From Halegenticoccus soli (GTDB taxonomy: Archaea > Halobacteriota > Halobacteria > Halobacteriales > Haloferacaceae), in assembly GCF_002844195.1 (NCBI RefSeq), contig NZ_PEND01000002.1, positions 496,001-560,000 on the forward strand: a DNA stretch of 64,000 bases, read 5' to 3'. The notes beneath the pieces are model-generated. The model was given only the letters and a program-made list of their open reading frames with translations, did not search any database and was not told where the DNA came from. Of the stretch, positions 51,683 through 60,261 are shown piece after piece; the stretch's first letter is position 1; every line of letters begins with the position of its first letter. The position numbers and the translations under genes were made by a program.

Positions 51683-51844
51683 TCATCGCCGGTGTTTCAG
51701 CTTCTCGCCGACGACGCCGGGAACCGCCGTCATGCAGTACCGGCAGAACCACGACGACCGGGTGATCCCCTGTTGGCGGGTAAGGTCGTCCTTCGTTTCG
51801 AGCGTCGCCCCGCACCCTTTGCACCGGTAGCTCGTGCTCGACAT
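51683..51844 (-). CDS. Small zinc-finger protein
   Basis: A 53-residue protein with two cysteine knuckles, CKGCGATLETK and WFCRYCMTAVPG, forming one likely zinc ribbon, and a basic end (EKLKHRR). It starts at the ATG at 51844. Haloarchaea encode many such tiny zinc proteins of mostly unknown function. It is transcribed opposite to its cobalamin-gene neighbours. Confidence 0.68.
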   Translation of the reverse strand: MSSTSYRCKGCGATLETKDDLTRQQGITRSSWFCRYCMTAVPGVVGEKLKHRR

Positions 51845-52006
51845 ACCCGAACGTCCTGTCGGGATGGTCCCGGATGAGCGTGACGGCCGGACGCTGCCGA
51901 TCGACGCGAACTCGGTTCGACGCGCCGAACGCGCCGAACGCGCCGAACCCGCCGCGGACGGAAGCCGTTTTGCGGCGGCGGTCCGTACCGGGACGGACGA
52001 ACAACC

Positions 52007-53515
52007 GTGACCCGCACGCTCCTCGTCGCCGGCACCGCGAGCCACGTCGGAAAGAGCACCGTGGCGGCCGGCCTGTGCCGCCTGCTGTCTGACCGCGGCG
52101 TCGACGTCGCCCCGTTCAAGGCGCAGAACATGTCGAACAACGCCCGCGCCGTGCCGCGCTCGGACGGCGAGGGGTTCGGCGAGATCGGCGTCTCCCAGTA
52201 CGTCCAGGCCCGCGCGGCGCGGATCGCCCCGACGACCGACGTGAACCCGGTGCTGCTCAAGCCGCGCGGCGGGGGGGAGTCGCAGCTCGTCGTCGACGGC
52301 GAGGCCGTCGGTCACCTCCCGGCCGGAAGCTACTACGACGAGCACTGGCGCGACGCCCGGGACGCCGCGGTCGCGGCGCACCGCCGCCTGGCGGCCGAAC
52401 ACGACGCGATCGTCGCCGAGGGGGCCGGCAGCATCGCCGAGATCAACCTCCACCACCGGGACCTGGCGAACGTCGAGACGGCCCGCTTCTCGGACGCCGA
52501 CGTCCTCCTCGTCGCGGACATCGAGCGCGGCGGCGTCTTCGCCAGCCTCGTCGGAACGCTCGAACTGATGCCCGACGACCTCCGCGGGCGCGTCGTCGGG
52601 GCCGTCGTCACCAAGTTCCGCGGCGACGCCTCGCTGCTCGAACCGGGGCTCGACGCCTTCGAGGAGCGGACGGGGGTCCCGGTGCTCGGGGTCCTCCCCT
52701 ACGACGATCCGGGGCTGCCCGAGGAGGACAGCGTCTCGCTCCCGGCGGCGGGCGAGCGGGCGGTCTTCGGCGCGGACGACGGCGTTCCGGACGAGCGCGC
52801 GGTGACCGTCGCCGCGCCGCGGCTGCCGCGCGTCTCGAACTTCACCGACCTCGAACCGCTCGCGGCCGAGCCGGGCGTGCGCGTGGCGTACGTCCCGCTG
52901 GACGACCTCCTCGACGGGGCGGACGCCGTCGTCCTCCCCGGGACGAAGAACACGGTCGACGACCTGCTCGCGCTCCGGGAGGCCGGCTTCGACGCCGCGC
53001 TGGCCGACTTCGAGGGCCCGATCGTCGGCCTCTGCGGGGGGTACCAGATGGTCGGCGGGCGCGTCGCCAACGCCGGCGTCGAGAGCGCGCGCGACGTGGA
53101 GGCGGTCGAGGGGCTCGGCCTCCTGCCGGTCGAGACCCGGTTCTCGCCGGAGAAGCGGGTCGAGGCGGTCGATCTCCGCCTCGACGGCGTCGGCCCGCTG
53201 GCGGGGGCGGCGGGCCCCGTCTCGGGCTACGAGATCCACATGGGGGAGACGGCGGCGACCGGCCCCCTGCGGCTGCCGTTCTCGCGCGAGGGCGGTGACG
53301 CGACCGCGGCGCTCGGCGCGGCGACGGATCGCGTCCTCGGGACGTACCTCCACGGGCTCTTCGAAAACCGCGGCGCGCGGGAGGCGTTCGTCGACGCGGC
53401 GTTCGGGGCGGCCGGACGCGAGCGACCCGACGCGCCGAGCGCGACTGAATCCCCCTACGACCGCGCGGCCGACCTCGTCGCCGAGCACCTCGACGTAGCG
53501 GCGCTGGGCCTCTGA
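52007..53515 (+). CDS. cobQ: Cobyric acid synthase CobQ/CbiP
   Basis: A 502-residue amidotransferase that amidates the b, d, e and g side chains of adenosylcobyrinate a,c-diamide. The ATPase part shows [15 protein letters not shown], the hallmark [20 protein letters not shown] and [11 protein letters not shown]. The glutaminase part shows [11 protein letters not shown], the Cys in [11 protein letters not shown] and the C-terminal [10 protein letters not shown]. It starts with GTG 52007. It is separated from the main operon by three genes and likely has its own promoter in 51845-52006. Confidence 0.95.
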   Translation: MTRTLLVAGTASHVGKSTVAAGLCRLLSDRGVDVAPFKAQNMSNNARAVPRSDGEGFGEIGVSQYVQARAARIAPTTDVNPVLLKPRGGGESQLVVDGEAVGHLPAGSYYDEHWRDARDAAVAAHRRLAAEHDAIVAEGAGSIAEINLHHRDLANVETARFSDADVLLVADIERGGVFASLVGTLELMPDDLRGRVVGAVVTKFRGDASLLEPGLDAFEERTGVPVLGVLPYDDPGLPEEDSVSLPAAGERAVFGADDGVPDERAVTVAAPRLPRVSNFTDLEPLAAEPGVRVAYVPLDDLLDGADAVVLPGTKNTVDDLLALREAGFDAALADFEGPIVGLCGGYQMVGGRVANAGVESARDVEAVEGLGLLPVETRFSPEKRVEAVDLRLDGVGPLAGAAGPVSGYEIHMGETAATGPLRLPFSREGGDATAALGAATDRVLGTYLHGLFENRGAREAFVDAAFGAAGRERPDAPSATESPYDRAADLVAEHLDVAALGL

Positions 53516-53553
53516 CCGACCCGTCTCGAACCGCGGTTCCCCTCCGAACTCCG

Positions 53554-53563
53554 AAATTTTAAC
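53554..53563 (+). promoter_or_regulatory. TATA-like box for the MinD-like gene
   Basis: AAATTTTAAC is centred about 29 bp before the ATG at 53588; a leaderless transcript is expected. Confidence 0.6.
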
Positions 53564-53587
53564 ACCCCTGAGGAATCACTCCGGTGT

Positions 53588-54361
53588 ATGGTGGAGGCGT
53601 TCGCGGTCGCGAGCGGCAAGGGCGGGACGGGAAAGACCACCAGCACGCTCGCGCTCGGGATGGCGCTCGCCGGGGAGTACGACGTGACGGTCGTCGACGC
53701 GGACACCGGCATGGCGAACCTCCTCTTTCACGCCGGCCTCGACGACGTCGAGGTGACGCTGCACGACCTGCTCGTCGAGGGAACCGGGACGGACGTCTCC
53801 GAGGCGGTCTACGAGCGGTTCGGCATGTCGGTCGTCCCGTGCGGGACGAGCCTCGCGGCGTTCGAGGCGGCCGACCCCGCCCGCCTCCGGGCGGTCGTCG
53901 CCGACCTCGCGGCCGACGCGGACGTCATCCTGCTCGACTCGCCCGCGGCGCTCGGATCGAAGAGCGCGGTGCTCCCGGTCGTGCTCGCCGACCGGATCGT
54001 GGTCGTCCTCCAGCCGACGATCCCCTCGCTCAGCGACGGCCTGAAGGTCCAGGAGTACGCCCGCTCGTACGGCAGCGAGACGGCGGGCGTCCTGTTCAAC
54101 AGGGTGCGCGACGACGTCGGGATCGAGCGGGTGGCCGAGCGGGCCGAGCGGTACTTCGGGGGCGAGACGCTGGCGACCGTGCCGGAGAGCGACGCCGTCC
54201 GGGCGGCGCGGCGCGCGGGAAAGCCCCTGCTCGCGCACGCCCCCGACTCGGCGGCCGCGGACGCCTACCGCGAGGCCGCCGCCCGGATCGACGTCCGGGC
54301 GGGCGACGAGGGCGCGGTCGCGGATCGCTTCCGGAGCGCCGTCGTCCCCGACACGCCATGA
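53588..54361 (+). CDS. MinD/ParA-like ATPase
   Basis: A 257-residue deviant-Walker P-loop ATPase. The deviant Walker A is SGKGGTGKTTST (both signature lysines present, residues 9-20), Walker A' is VVDADTGMANL and Walker B is VILLDSPAALGSKS. A typical MinD C-terminal membrane-targeting helix is not obvious. Its stop overlaps the next start as ATGA. Haloarchaea have several MinD paralogues, some with roles in motility or chemoreceptor placement; this one's role is unknown. Confidence 0.87.
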   Translation: MVEAFAVASGKGGTGKTTSTLALGMALAGEYDVTVVDADTGMANLLFHAGLDDVEVTLHDLLVEGTGTDVSEAVYERFGMSVVPCGTSLAAFEAADPARLRAVVADLAADADVILLDSPAALGSKSAVLPVVLADRIVVVLQPTIPSLSDGLKVQEYARSYGSETAGVLFNRVRDDVGIERVAERAERYFGGETLATVPESDAVRAARRAGKPLLAHAPDSAAADAYREAAARIDVRAGDEGAVADRFRSAVVPDTP

Positions 54362-54906
54362 ACCTCCCGCGGGGCGATCTGATACGCTCTCGCGTCGTCC
54401 GCGACCCGGGGGTCGCGCTCGAAGCCGCCCTCGACGCCGAGCTGACGGGGTACGTCGTGCTCGAACCGCAGGACGCCCTGCTGCTCGGCGGCGAAACCAG
54501 GGGCGTGCTCACCTTCGAGGACGGCGTCCCGGTGCTCGCGTACGACGCCGCGAGCGACCGCGGCGGCCCCGACGCTCTCGCGGATCTCGCGCTCTCGGGG
54601 CCGTACCGCGCGGACCTGTACGAACTCCCCGGCGGTGCGCTCGCGGAGGCGCACGACACCCCCGAACTGCGAGTGCCGCCCAGGATGCCGGCGGAGGAGC
54701 TGGCCGACGCAGCCGACCTCGCGGCGCGGACCCGGGCGGCCGCGCCCGCCGAGCGCGCGGTCGAGGACGCGGCGCACGCGAGCGCCGTCGAGGCGTTCCT
54801 GGCCGACGAGGAGCGGATCGCGGCCCTCCGCGAGCGGGCCCGCGAGGAGGCGCGGACGCGCGCCGAAGAGTGGGGGCTCGGAGGCGAACTCCGGGACGGA
54901 CCCTGA
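54358..54906 (+). CDS. Conserved partner protein of the MinD-like ATPase
   Basis: A 182-residue acidic protein that I do not recognise. Residues 1-95 (IRSRVVRDPGVALEAALDAELTGYVVLEPQDALLL ... GVLTFEDGVPVLAYDAASDRG) look like a compact alpha/beta domain, and the C-terminal third is a long charged helix (AVEAFLADEERIAALRERAR). Its ATG overlaps the stop of the MinD-like gene (ATGA), so the two products are probably made in fixed ratio and may interact. Confidence 0.75.
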   Translation: MNLPRGDLIRSRVVRDPGVALEAALDAELTGYVVLEPQDALLLGGETRGVLTFEDGVPVLAYDAASDRGGPDALADLALSGPYRADLYELPGGALAEAHDTPELRVPPRMPAEELADAADLAARTRAAAPAERAVEDAAHASAVEAFLADEERIAALRERAREEARTRAEEWGLGGELRDGP

Positions 54907-54930
54907 CCGCGCCCGGTCGGCGCGGCGACA

Positions 54931-54939
54931 GCTTACAAA
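54931..54939 (+). promoter_or_regulatory. TATA-like box for the AI-2E-family gene
   Basis: GCTTACAAA is centred about 29 bp before the ATG at 54964, and lies downstream of an alternative GTG-free upstream stretch. Confidence 0.45.
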
Positions 54940-54963
54940 CGTCGGCGCCGCGTGGAGTTCACC

Positions 54964-56127
54964 ATGCAGTGGAGTCTCCCGTTCGACGCCGAGCGGTCGC
55001 GGGCCGGCTGGTGGCTCGTGGCGGTCGCACTCGGCGCGGCGTTCGCGTTCGTGCTGTACTCGTTCGTCGGGACGTTCGTCTTCGGACTGTTCGTCTACTA
55101 CGGCGCGCGACCGATGCACCGGCGGCTCCTGCGGCGGATCGACTCCCGCGGCGTCGCCGCGACCCTGACGATGCTCCTCATCGTGCTGCCGACGCTCGCG
55201 CTGCTCGTGTACGCCGTCGGGGTGGGCTTCCAGCAGTTCACGGCCGCCGCCGGCCCCGGCCTCGCGGACGCGATCGCGGAGCGCCTCCCGGCGAACGTGC
55301 GGTCGCTCACGTCGCTGGCGAGCGAACCGCGGCGGGCGATGGGGGAACTCGGCACCCTCCGCGATCTGGAGGGCGAGATCACCGCGGGGCTTCAGACCGC
55401 CGGCGCGATCGCCAACGGGCTGTTCCACCTGACGCTGTCGCTCGCGTTCGCCTTCTTCCTGTACCGCGACGGCGACCGCCTCGACGCCTGGTTCCGCGCG
55501 GACGTCGGCGACCGGGGGAGCGTCGCGCACGCGTACGCCAGCGCGGTCGACGCCGACCTCGAGGCGGTCTACTTCGGGAACGTGCTGACGGTGCTTCTGG
55601 TCACGCTGCTGTCGCTCTTCGTCTACAACGGCTTCGCCACGATCGCCCCCTCGGGCGTCGGCATCCCCGCGCCGACGCTCCTGGCCGTGCTCACCGGGGT
55701 CGCGACGTTCATCCCGCTGGTCGTCGGGAAGGTGGTGTACGTCCCCGTCGCGCTGTACCTCGGCTGGCGCGCCCTCGAAGCCGGGCCGGATCGGCTGTGG
55801 TTTCCGGTCGCCTTCCTCCTCGCGGCGTTCCTGCTCCTCGACATCATCCCGCAGACGTTCCTCCGCCCGTACATCGCCGGGCGGACCCTCCACACGGGCC
55901 TCGTGCTGTTCGCGTACATCCTCGGCGCCGCGCTGTTCGGCTGGTACGGGCTCTTTCTCGGACCGCTCCTGCTCGTGCTCGTCGTGCAGTTCGTCCGCAT
56001 CGTCCTCCCGGAGCTGCTCCACGGCGAACCGCTCACCCCGCTTCCCTCCCGGGCGCTGTCGATCGGGTCGGATCCGGCGTTCGACGACGCGGCCGCCGAC
56101 GGCTCGGAGGAGACGCAGGGGGGGTGA
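54964..56127 (+). CDS. AI-2E family (PerM-like) transporter
   Basis: A 387-residue polytopic membrane protein of the PerM/AI-2E exporter family, with about eight helices. Typical segments are VYYGARPMHRRL near the start, the YFGNVLTVLLVTLLSLF region, GVGIPAPTLLAVLTGVATFIPLVG-like sequence and the C-terminal FGWYGLFLGPLLLVL. I prefer the ATG at 54964; a GTG at 54952 would add four residues but sits before the transcription start predicted from the TATA-like box. Members may act as ion antiporters or exporters; the substrate is unknown. Confidence 0.86.
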   Translation: MQWSLPFDAERSRAGWWLVAVALGAAFAFVLYSFVGTFVFGLFVYYGARPMHRRLLRRIDSRGVAATLTMLLIVLPTLALLVYAVGVGFQQFTAAAGPGLADAIAERLPANVRSLTSLASEPRRAMGELGTLRDLEGEITAGLQTAGAIANGLFHLTLSLAFAFFLYRDGDRLDAWFRADVGDRGSVAHAYASAVDADLEAVYFGNVLTVLLVTLLSLFVYNGFATIAPSGVGIPAPTLLAVLTGVATFIPLVVGKVVYVPVALYLGWRALEAGPDRLWFPVAFLLAAFLLLDIIPQTFLRPYIAGRTLHTGLVLFAYILGAALFGWYGLFLGPLLLVLVVQFVRIVLPELLHGEPLTPLPSRALSIGSDPAFDDAAADGSEETQGG

Positions 56128-56235
56128 CGGCACCCCTTCGCTTACCTTCTGGTTCACCCTCATCCGCCTCCGGCGGCGTCTGGTCCCCGTCTCGCACGCC
56201 CCCGTCCCGCACCCGCCGCGCGGGACGCCGGCGAA

Positions 56236-56243
56236 CCTTTAAC
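56236..56243 (+). promoter_or_regulatory. TATA-like box for the ureohydrolase operon
   Basis: CCTTTAAC would place the transcription start near 56266, at the left edge of the palindrome 56267-56286. Confidence 0.6.
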
Positions 56244-56266
56244 TCCTCCCTCGAACAAGATCGTCG

Positions 56267-56286
56267 GGTGGCATACCGTTGCCACC
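56267..56286. promoter_or_regulatory. GGCA-N6-TGCC palindrome (candidate NrpR operator 1)
   Basis: Arms GGTGGCA (56267-56273) and TGCCACC (56280-56286) are perfect complements with a 6-bp spacer, overlapping the predicted start of transcription. The same core and spacing recur at 58736-58749 before the symporter gene. Known NrpR operators are of the form GGAA-N6-TTCC or GGTA-N6-TACC. Confidence 0.7.
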
Positions 56287-56297
56287 TACGAACCAGC

Positions 56298-56459
56298 ATG
56301 TCCGACAACAGCAGGCACACGACGGGAGAAAACCGACGGATCGCGGATCGCGTCGAGTACGCGACCCAGATGCGCGAGGAGCCGAACGGGCCGATCGCAC
56401 GCGCCTCGCGGCGCGTCGAGCGCGGCGGTGCGGCGATCCCGGAGGCGGTCGGCCGATGA
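56298..56459 (+). CDS. 53-residue ORF coupled to the ureohydrolase gene
   Basis: A small polar protein (MSDNSRHTTGENRRIADRVE ...) of unknown family. Its TGA at 56457-56459 overlaps the ureohydrolase ATG at 56456 as ATGA, the arrangement of translationally coupled genes. The ATG lies about 30 bp after the predicted transcription start, so it is the first start codon on the mRNA. There is no membrane segment or cysteine. It could be a true small protein or a translated leader that controls the enzyme. Confidence 0.55.
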   Translation: MSDNSRHTTGENRRIADRVEYATQMREEPNGPIARASRRVERGGAAIPEAVGR

Positions 56460-57472
56460 CCGAGCGATCGCCGGGGTCGTCGCGGCTCGACGCGTTCAGA
56501 GACGCCCACGCGGGCGCGGACGTCGAGATGGCGTACGCCGGGTTGAAGACCTTCCTGAAGGCCGAACCCCGCCGGGTCGAGGATCTCGACGGCGCGGACG
56601 TCGCCGTCCTCGGCGCGCCGTACGACGGCGCGGTGAGCAACCGCCCCGGCGCGCGGTACGGCCCCGAGGCGATCCGGCGGGCGAGCGGCTGGTGGGCGTA
56701 CCTCTCCGGGTACAAGGGCGGGCTCACGAACGTGAACACGGGCGCGCAGGTCGACTACTCGGACCTCTCGATCGCGGACTGCGGCGACGTTCCCGTCTTC
56801 CCCATGGACTACGAACTGACCGCCGAGAGCGTCGTCGCCCACGTCGCGACGGCCGCGGAGCGGGCCTTCCCGCTCCTGCTCGGCGGCGACCACTACTGCA
56901 CGTACCCGGCGTTCCTCGGGTTCGCCGAGGGGAGCGGCGCCGAGACGGTCGGGCTGGTCCAGATCGACGCCCACAGCGACACCTCCGACGAGAGCACCGT
57001 CCTCGGCGAGCACTACCACGGCTCCAGCACCCACCACATCGCGAACTCGGCGTACTGCGACTACGAGCGCGTGAGCCAGGTCGGCATCCGCGGCTACGAG
57101 AGCCCGGGCTTCTTCGAGTTCGCCGACGAGACCGGCCTCAACCTCTTCACGATGCGCGACGTCCACGAGCGCGGCATCGACGCGGTGGTGGCCGACGCCG
57201 TCGAGGCCGCGGCGGCGGACGCCGACGCCGTCTACGTCACGTTCGACATCGACGCCGTCGATCCGAGCGTCGCTCCCGGCACCGGCACGCCCGAACCCGA
57301 CGGACTGAGCGCGAACCAGGCGCTCCGGACGATGGAGATCCTCGGCACCCACGACGCCGTCGGTGCGGCGGACCTGATGGAGGTCGCCCCGCGGTACGAC
57401 CTCTCCGAGGGGACGGAACGCCTCGCCGCGTACCTCCTGGTCACGCTGATAGAGCGGCTCTTCGCCGAGTAG
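56456..57472 (+). CDS. Agmatinase-family ureohydrolase
   Basis: A 338-residue binuclear-manganese (or nickel) hydrolase that removes urea from a guanidino compound. All metal-binding motifs are present: GGDHYCTYPAF, QIDAHSDTSD and FDIDAVDPSVAPGTGTPEPDG. The N-terminal 45 residues are longer than in many agmatinases, and substrate-loop sequences (SGWWAYLSGYKG and GEHYHGSSTHHIANS) are distinctive. Candidates are agmatine, guanidinobutyrate, guanidinopropionate or free guanidine; the sequence alone does not decide. An NrpR-like regulator gene is convergent, and a symporter with the same operator lies beyond it. Confidence 0.9.
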   Translation: MTERSPGSSRLDAFRDAHAGADVEMAYAGLKTFLKAEPRRVEDLDGADVAVLGAPYDGAVSNRPGARYGPEAIRRASGWWAYLSGYKGGLTNVNTGAQVDYSDLSIADCGDVPVFPMDYELTAESVVAHVATAAERAFPLLLGGDHYCTYPAFLGFAEGSGAETVGLVQIDAHSDTSDESTVLGEHYHGSSTHHIANSAYCDYERVSQVGIRGYESPGFFEFADETGLNLFTMRDVHERGIDAVVADAVEAAAADADAVYVTFDIDAVDPSVAPGTGTPEPDGLSANQALRTMEILGTHDAVGAADLMEVAPRYDLSEGTERLAAYLLVTLIERLFAE

Positions 57473-57561
57473 TTCGTCACCTTCGGTGCGGTAGTCCGGT
57501 GCGGCGGGTCCGCGGAACCGACCCGGCAGGCGCTCCGCGATTATCGGCGGGGGCTCCGCGA

Positions 57562-58611
57562 TTACCCGTCCGGGCCGCGCTCGGCGCGGACGACTCGCAC
57601 GCTCTCGAAGGCGGCGCGGGGAACGAGTCCGTGCAGCGTCGTCCAGGAGTCGACGCACCCTTCCTCCGCCAGGAGCGAGATCGCCGTCTCGCCGATCCCA
57701 CCGTAGGTCAGCGACGCGAACTCCCAGCCGGGCGCGCTCCGGGGGAACGGCCCGTTCTCGCGGGGGCGCCGGACGTCGAGGACGCCGCCGAGGTTCGCGC
57801 GGGCGTCGAGCGACAGGTCGCGCGTCTCCTCGTACCGCGTCAGCGGAAACTCCCGGTAGTCGACGACGAACAGCCCGGGGTGGTTCCCGGCGACCGTCCG
57901 TCGGACGGTCGTCCGCCCGGCCCCGATCAGGAGGCTCACGACGTCCATCGTGGAGAACTTCCCGCTTATCGCGTCGACGTACCGGAGGACCGTTCCGCCG
58001 CGGTCCGGGTCGGCCCCTCCCCCGTACGGCACCTCCGACGGGTCCGGATCCGGGTGGTACTCGACCAGCCCCGCGGTCTTGAGGTCGTTCTCGATCCCGC
58101 GCGAGAGGAGAATCCCGCCGAGCGTGATGCTGGAGGGGACCAGGAGCCGCGCGGTTCCGGGCGGCGCGTCGGCCGCGTCGTCCTCGACCGCGACGAGAAC
58201 GGGGGCGAGCGGCGTCCGCGAGAGCGACGCCAGCGATTCGAGCGCGCCCTCCAGGTTCGACCGCGGAACGTGCGCGGCGCAGGCGATCACCTCGCCGGCG
58301 TCCTCCAGCGGGTCGTACGTGACTCGGCTCGTCAGCGTGGCGATGCGCTCGCGCACCTGTTCGAGCCGCCCGCTCACGTCCCCCCGTCCGAGCTCCGACC
58401 TGCCGGCCTCGGTCAACTTCCGACCCTTCCCCGGGATCTTCTCCGTGAGCCCCGCGTCGTCGAGTTCCGACAGGATCAGCCGCACGGTCCGCCCCTTGAT
58501 CGAGTAGCCGTACCGCTGCAACAGGTCGACCAGTCGGATGCTCCCGATCGGTCCGTGGGCGTCTATGAGCCGGAGGATGTCGTACGTCCGGCGATCGAGG
58601 TCCTCGGCCAT
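57562..58611 (-). CDS. nrpR: NrpR-like transcriptional repressor
   Basis: A 349-residue regulator. Residues 5-75 form a winged helix (RRTYDILRLIDAHGPIG ... KGRTVRLILSELDDAGLTEKIPGKGRKLTEAG), followed by one NrpR/DUF128 domain (about 90-345) with the typical PSSITLGGILLSRGIENDLKTAGLVE, DAISGKFSTMDVVSLLI, FVVDYREFP and a C-terminal GGIGETAISLLAEEG block. In methanogens NrpR senses 2-oxoglutarate and represses nitrogen genes. I chose the ATG at 58611 (MAEDLDRRTYD), which follows a GCTTATTCG box by about 33 bp. It is flanked by the two operators it probably binds. Confidence 0.87.
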   Translation of the reverse strand: MAEDLDRRTYDILRLIDAHGPIGSIRLVDLLQRYGYSIKGRTVRLILSELDDAGLTEKIPGKGRKLTEAGRSELGRGDVSGRLEQVRERIATLTSRVTYDPLEDAGEVIACAAHVPRSNLEGALESLASLSRTPLAPVLVAVEDDAADAPPGTARLLVPSSITLGGILLSRGIENDLKTAGLVEYHPDPDPSEVPYGGGADPDRGGTVLRYVDAISGKFSTMDVVSLLIGAGRTTVRRTVAGNHPGLFVVDYREFPLTRYEETRDLSLDARANLGGVLDVRRPRENGPFPRSAPGWEFASLTYGGIGETAISLLAEEGCVDSWTTLHGLVPRAAFESVRVVRAERGPDG

Positions 58612-58714
58612 CGACTCACTCTGAACCCGCCCGACGAATAAGCGTGTCTCACCGCCTCGATACGACTGCCCTCTCTCGCGGCTCCGACGCACCCGGTGAC
58701 GCCGAGGCGACGCC

Positions 58715-58723
58715 AATATTTAA
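58715..58723 (+). promoter_or_regulatory. TATA-like box for the sodium:solute symporter gene
   Basis: AATATTTAA is centred about 31 bp before the ATG at 58750, so the transcript is nearly leaderless. Confidence 0.6.
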
Positions 58724-58734
58724 GTATCATTGGG

Positions 58735-58750
58735 TGGCAACACCTTGCCA
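58735..58750. promoter_or_regulatory. GGCA-N6-TGCC palindrome (candidate NrpR operator 2)
   Basis: TGGCAA (58735-58740) and TTGCCA (58745-58750) form a 16-bp palindrome with core GGCA-N6-TGCC. It spans the predicted transcription start and reaches the A of the symporter ATG, a position where a bound repressor would block initiation. Confidence 0.7.
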
Positions 58751-60180
58751 TGGTAGCGTCACCCATCGACATCGGCGTCGTCCTCGCGTACGTGCTCGGG
58801 ATGGTCGGCCTGGGCTACTGGGGGTACTCGCGATCCGAGACGCTGGAGGATTACCTCGTCGCCGGGCGGAACGTCCCGCTGTGGATGTACGTGCCGGTCA
58901 TGTCGGCGGTCATCCTCGGCGGCGCGTCGACGATCGGCGGCGGCGGTCTCGGCTATCAGTACGGGATCTCCGGCGCGTGGCTCGTCGTCTGTCTCGGCCT
59001 CGGCACCGTCGCCCTCGGCCTGCTCGTCTCGACGAACCTGGCGAACCTGAAGGCCTACTCGCTCGGCGAGGTGCTGGAGCGGCGATTCGACCGGTACTCC
59101 GGGACGATCGGCGCGGTCATCGCCGGCGTCTACGCGCTCACCATCGCAATCACCCAGACCATCGCCATCGGGAAGGTGCTGAGCGTCCTTCTGGGGTTCG
59201 ACCAGACGGCCATGATCGTCGCCGCGGGCGTGATCATCGTCGTTTACACCGGTCTCGGCGGGATGCTGACGGTGACGATCACCGACTTCGTCCAGTGGTG
59301 CATCATGACCGTCGGAATCTTCCTGCTCGCGATCCCGCTCGGGCTCGGCTCCGTCGGCGGCCTCTCGACGCTGTCGGCGCGGCTCGACCCCTCCTTCTTC
59401 GATCCGGTCGCCATCGGCTGGGACACCATCTGGGGCTACGTCCTGCTGTACGTCCTCGGCATCATGATCGGCCAGGACATCTGGCAGCGGGTCTTCACCG
59501 CGCGCGACGCGGAGGTCGCCCGCACCGGCACCGTCGTCGCGGGGGCCTACGCCGTCGTCTACGGCCTGGCGACGGCGTTTCTCGGGATGCTCGCGCTGGT
59601 CCTCCTGCCCGGCCTGCAGGATCCAGAACTCGCGCTGCCGCGGCTGATCCTCCAGGTGATCCCTGTGGGACTCTCGGGGATCGTCCTCGCCGGCTTCATC
59701 TCGGCGATGATGTCGACGGCGGACTCGGCGCTTCTCGCCTCCAGCACGCTCTTCACCAACGACGTGTACAGGCGGTTCATCGACCCCGACGCCGACGACC
59801 GCACGTACACGAACGTCTCGCGCGCGGTCATCGTCGCCCTCGGGGCCGTCATGATCTACGCCGCGGTGCGCATCGGCAACGTCGTCGACGCGCTCGTCCT
59901 CGCGTACGATCTGCTCACCGGCTGCATCTTCGTCCCCGTCTTCGGCGCGTTCTTCTGGAAGCGCGCGACGTGGCAGGGTGCGCTCGTCTCCATCGTCGGC
60001 AGCGGCGCGGTGGTCGTCGCCTCGCTGTGGCTGTACGGGTTCGCCTCGAACCTCCCGATCATCTACGGGCTGGCGACCAGCCTCGCCCTGTTCGTGGCCG
60101 TGAGCCTCGTCACCGGCCCCCCGGCGCGCGACAAGCTCGATCGCTGGCTCCGGAACCTCGACGCCCCCTCGATGGACTGA
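58750..60180 (+). CDS. Sodium:solute symporter (SSS family)
   Basis: A 476-residue transporter with about 13 membrane helices. It shows the family's early LEDYLVAGRNVPLWM segment, GGASTIGGGGLGYQYGISGAW, and the sodium-site helix region GFISAMMSTADSALLASSTLFTNDVYRRF. The SSS family includes proline, pantothenate, urea and sugar carriers; residues defining the substrate cannot be judged by eye. The shared operator and closeness to the ureohydrolase gene suggest that it imports a guanidino compound, urea or an amino acid used as nitrogen source. Confidence 0.9.
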   Translation: MVASPIDIGVVLAYVLGMVGLGYWGYSRSETLEDYLVAGRNVPLWMYVPVMSAVILGGASTIGGGGLGYQYGISGAWLVVCLGLGTVALGLLVSTNLANLKAYSLGEVLERRFDRYSGTIGAVIAGVYALTIAITQTIAIGKVLSVLLGFDQTAMIVAAGVIIVVYTGLGGMLTVTITDFVQWCIMTVGIFLLAIPLGLGSVGGLSTLSARLDPSFFDPVAIGWDTIWGYVLLYVLGIMIGQDIWQRVFTARDAEVARTGTVVAGAYAVVYGLATAFLGMLALVLLPGLQDPELALPRLILQVIPVGLSGIVLAGFISAMMSTADSALLASSTLFTNDVYRRFIDPDADDRTYTNVSRAVIVALGAVMIYAAVRIGNVVDALVLAYDLLTGCIFVPVFGAFFWKRATWQGALVSIVGSGAVVVASLWLYGFASNLPIIYGLATSLALFVAVSLVTGPPARDKLDRWLRNLDAPSMD

Positions 60181-60261
60181 GGGCGGCCGATCCGGCGCCC
60201 GTTCTCACCCGTGCCCGAGGCGGTCGCGCGACCGTCGTCTCGTCGCCCGCGATCCCGCCGC

